Below, piece after piece: positions 62,551 to 64,000 of a stretch of 64,000 nt of DNA. The stretch covers positions 2,666,001 through 2,730,000 of the forward strand of contig RCTD01000002.1 of the NCBI GenBank assembly GCA_014898415.1, read 5' to 3'. The stretch is from Stromatinia cepivora (lineage: Eukaryota > Ascomycota > Leotiomycetes > Helotiales > Sclerotiniaceae). A program made the translations under genes and the position numbers. The notes under the pieces were generated by a model that was given only the letters and a program-made list of their open reading frames with translations, was not told the DNA's origin and ran no database searches. The stretch's first letter is position 1. Each line of letters begins with the position of its first letter.

Positions 62551-62700
62551 TGTCACGAGATACACGTGATCGCGTACGATCGGGCTAGTACAGTATTAAG
62601 CTCCGAGCCGATTATATATATAGCTTTATAACACACTCTCTTTAACTCTATAACTTTTAATTCTAAGGTTGATCTTTAAACATTCATTAGGTTCGTTATA
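62551..62700 (+). repeat. element C2 5' LTR
   Basis: 150 bp, homologous (inverted) to the two LTRs of element C1. Confidence 0.85.
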
Positions 62701-63189
62701 TTATTAAAAGCTCTTCCAGATAAGAAATAGAATAACATCTGTATATACTCATATATACTTCATTTACTCCTGTCTAGGTACATGCTCATACTCTTTCGTT
62801 TGCATATGGATCTTTTTGATATTATTCGAAAATATTATCTTTTTTTTTACTCTTAATTTTTAAGCTATAGATTACAATTCGATAAACTTCATGATTGCAG
62901 AACTTTGTGGCGAAATGATTCATCAATGAAATGAAATCTTGTTTCTACATTCCTTGATTCTCGAATGCATTCCTACTGTTTATACTCTTTCTCATCCGAA
63001 ACCCTCTTTCCTTGATTCTGAAAAGTTCAATAGTAGCTTTTAAAAGTTCGATACCTGGCTTCCTTCGATTCGAACGAAATTACAAATAGACGATACTGCA
63101 ATCGGCAATTTTACAATTCAATTTTATTATGTTTATCTCAATCTCGAATCTTATATACAAATTATGGTATTACCTCAGTTTTCTTTTCT

Positions 63190-63510
63190 TGATTAAAACG
63201 TTCCCTTAGATTATACGATGATCCTGAATTAATTCATATATATTTATAACAATCCGAATAAAGTCTAAGAAGCCGAAAATAAGCTATTCATTTTCAAACA
63301 AGGAATCGATTCTCTATATACCTATATTGCAAAATTCGAAAGGACCTTTTACAAAGTCAAAGGTCAGAATTGATCTAATTTAAATAAAATCTCAACCTTT
63401 CACAATGGATTCAATATTACTTTTAGAAATCGTCTTTCTCAACAACTTTCTTTTTCCCATTCTTATCCCGATTTTGTTTAGGTTATATAATAATTAACTG
63501 CTCGTACAGC
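63190..63510 (+). pseudogene. gag-like frame of element C2
   Basis: The frame reads YIYNNPNKV, EAENKLFIFKQGIDSLYTYI, AKFERTFYKVKGQ, and FRNRLSQQLSFSHSYPDFV, with TAA/TAG/TGA codons at former Gln or Trp positions. The pattern (Asn-Pro, Leu.x.LkQg, YiakF, later Leu-rich helix) matches the retrotransposon gag domain of gypsy-type elements. It is homologous to the frame in C1. Confidence 0.65.
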
Positions 63511-64000
63511 AAATGGATTCCCTGTATCATCCCACTTTAGTGAACCTAGAGCCCCACATATATTATAGAATCCATTTCATTCTCGAAATCACGATCCAAT
63601 AGACATTAGCAATCTTAATGTTATTGATGCCCTTAACCCTTTTGATATTCAATTGGATAAGCCCGATCGTACCTTGATTCTATTCTGCGTACGAGCATCC
63701 GAGTTTTCCCCTTCTGAAAGAATTCTTTTGTACAAGCAAAATAAATGTATATAATATAGAAGTAACTCTTATTGAATACAAATCTGTCCGCTAGATTTGT
63801 ATCAAGGATTTCGAGATCGACAAAAGTCTGTTCCGGCTATTACATTGATTATTGAGTCCGAAAACGACGATGATGAGGATCTAGGAGAGGTAATCAATAG
63901 CCGATATTTTGAAGATCGCTTGAAGAAGGTATATGGTACGATGGATGCATATTCGTTAACTATAATGCAATTCGTATATCAAGAATTTTTATCAAAAGAA

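Larger units (their letters stand above)
33624..64000 (-). mobile_element. Copia-A2, outermost nested Ty1/copia element, runs off the window
   Basis: The 3' LTR is at 33624-33789. Element sequence then appears in pieces: 33790-34169 (RNase H end), 42436-46715 (RNase H, reverse transcriptase, integrase, most of gag) and 62305-62550 (gag start). Each piece continues where the previous stopped, as judged against Copia-A1. The gaps are occupied by Copia-B1, Copia-A3 and element C2. The 5' LTR lies beyond 64000. The reading frame is on the minus strand and is full of stops. Confidence 0.85.
62551..64000 (+). mobile_element. element C2: second gag-only LTR element, cut by the window end
   Basis: Starts with a 150-bp LTR (62551-62700: TGTCACGAGATACACG..GTTCGTTATA) and is inserted in the gag region of Copia-A2 after ATAAT. 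Its interior follows element C1 to the last bases of the window (shared TTTTTATCAAAAGAA). About 75 bp plus the 3' LTR should lie beyond 64000. Confidence 0.8.

Overview
The window looks like chromosomal DNA of a filamentous ascomycete (Pezizomycotina). Genes are spliced with short introns (about 50 nt, GTRAGT-type donors, CTAAC-like branch sites). A nuclear-type tRNA-Ala is present. Most of the right two thirds is AT-rich transposon sequence whose reading frames are broken mainly by changes of the CAA/CAG to TAA/TAG and TGG to TAG/TGA kind, the mark of repeat-induced point mutation (RIP). No bacterial or organellar features were seen. I cannot name the species.

Left, gene-bearing part (1 to about 15.4 kb). 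It holds a two-exon SAM methyltransferase, a pogo/Fot-type MITE, a small two-exon hypothetical gene on the minus strand, a divergently placed and decayed multi-exon gene, a short PhyH-like gene convergent with it, several minisatellites (12, 64, about 60 and 42 bp units), a 595-aa protein with a long Gly-Gly-Ser linker and a recent internal duplication, a small two-exon gene, and two minus-strand gene candidates, one with a Cys4-type zinc-binding motif.

Middle part (15.5 to 26.5 kb). A 5.6-kb hAT transposon (15528-21164), degraded but recognisable by its BED-like finger, catalytic region and dimerisation domain, is followed by a Tc1/mariner copy (22120-23498). A small island of normal composition then carries tRNA-Ala(AGC) and a gene remnant, followed by unclassified AT-rich DNA.

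Right part (26.5-64 kb): nested Ty1/copia-type and smaller LTR elements, resolved from LTR lengths and 5-bp target duplications. Copia-A1 (26498-33367, minus, TSD TTATT) carries the second Tc1 copy. Copia-A2 (from 33624, minus, running off the window) is interrupted by Copia-B1 (34170-42435, TSD GTATT), by Copia-A3 (46716-62304, plus, TSD AAAAC) and by gag-only element C2 (from 62551). Copia-A3 is itself interrupted by Copia-B2 (48636-56491, TSD AATAT) and by the small LTR element D (56722-58965, TSD TTTAC). Copia-B2 contains gag-only element C1 (54413-55970, TSD GTAAA/GTAAG).

The least ordinary signal is a reading frame on the strand opposite to pol, between RNase H and the 3' LTR of the Copia-B family. 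It is present in both copies despite RIP and carries a cysteine-rich zinc-knuckle-like stretch and a Lys-rich tail. Also notable are the gag-only C family, element D with a captured antisense piece of Copia-A, and a recurring branch-site-like motif scattered through the hAT element.
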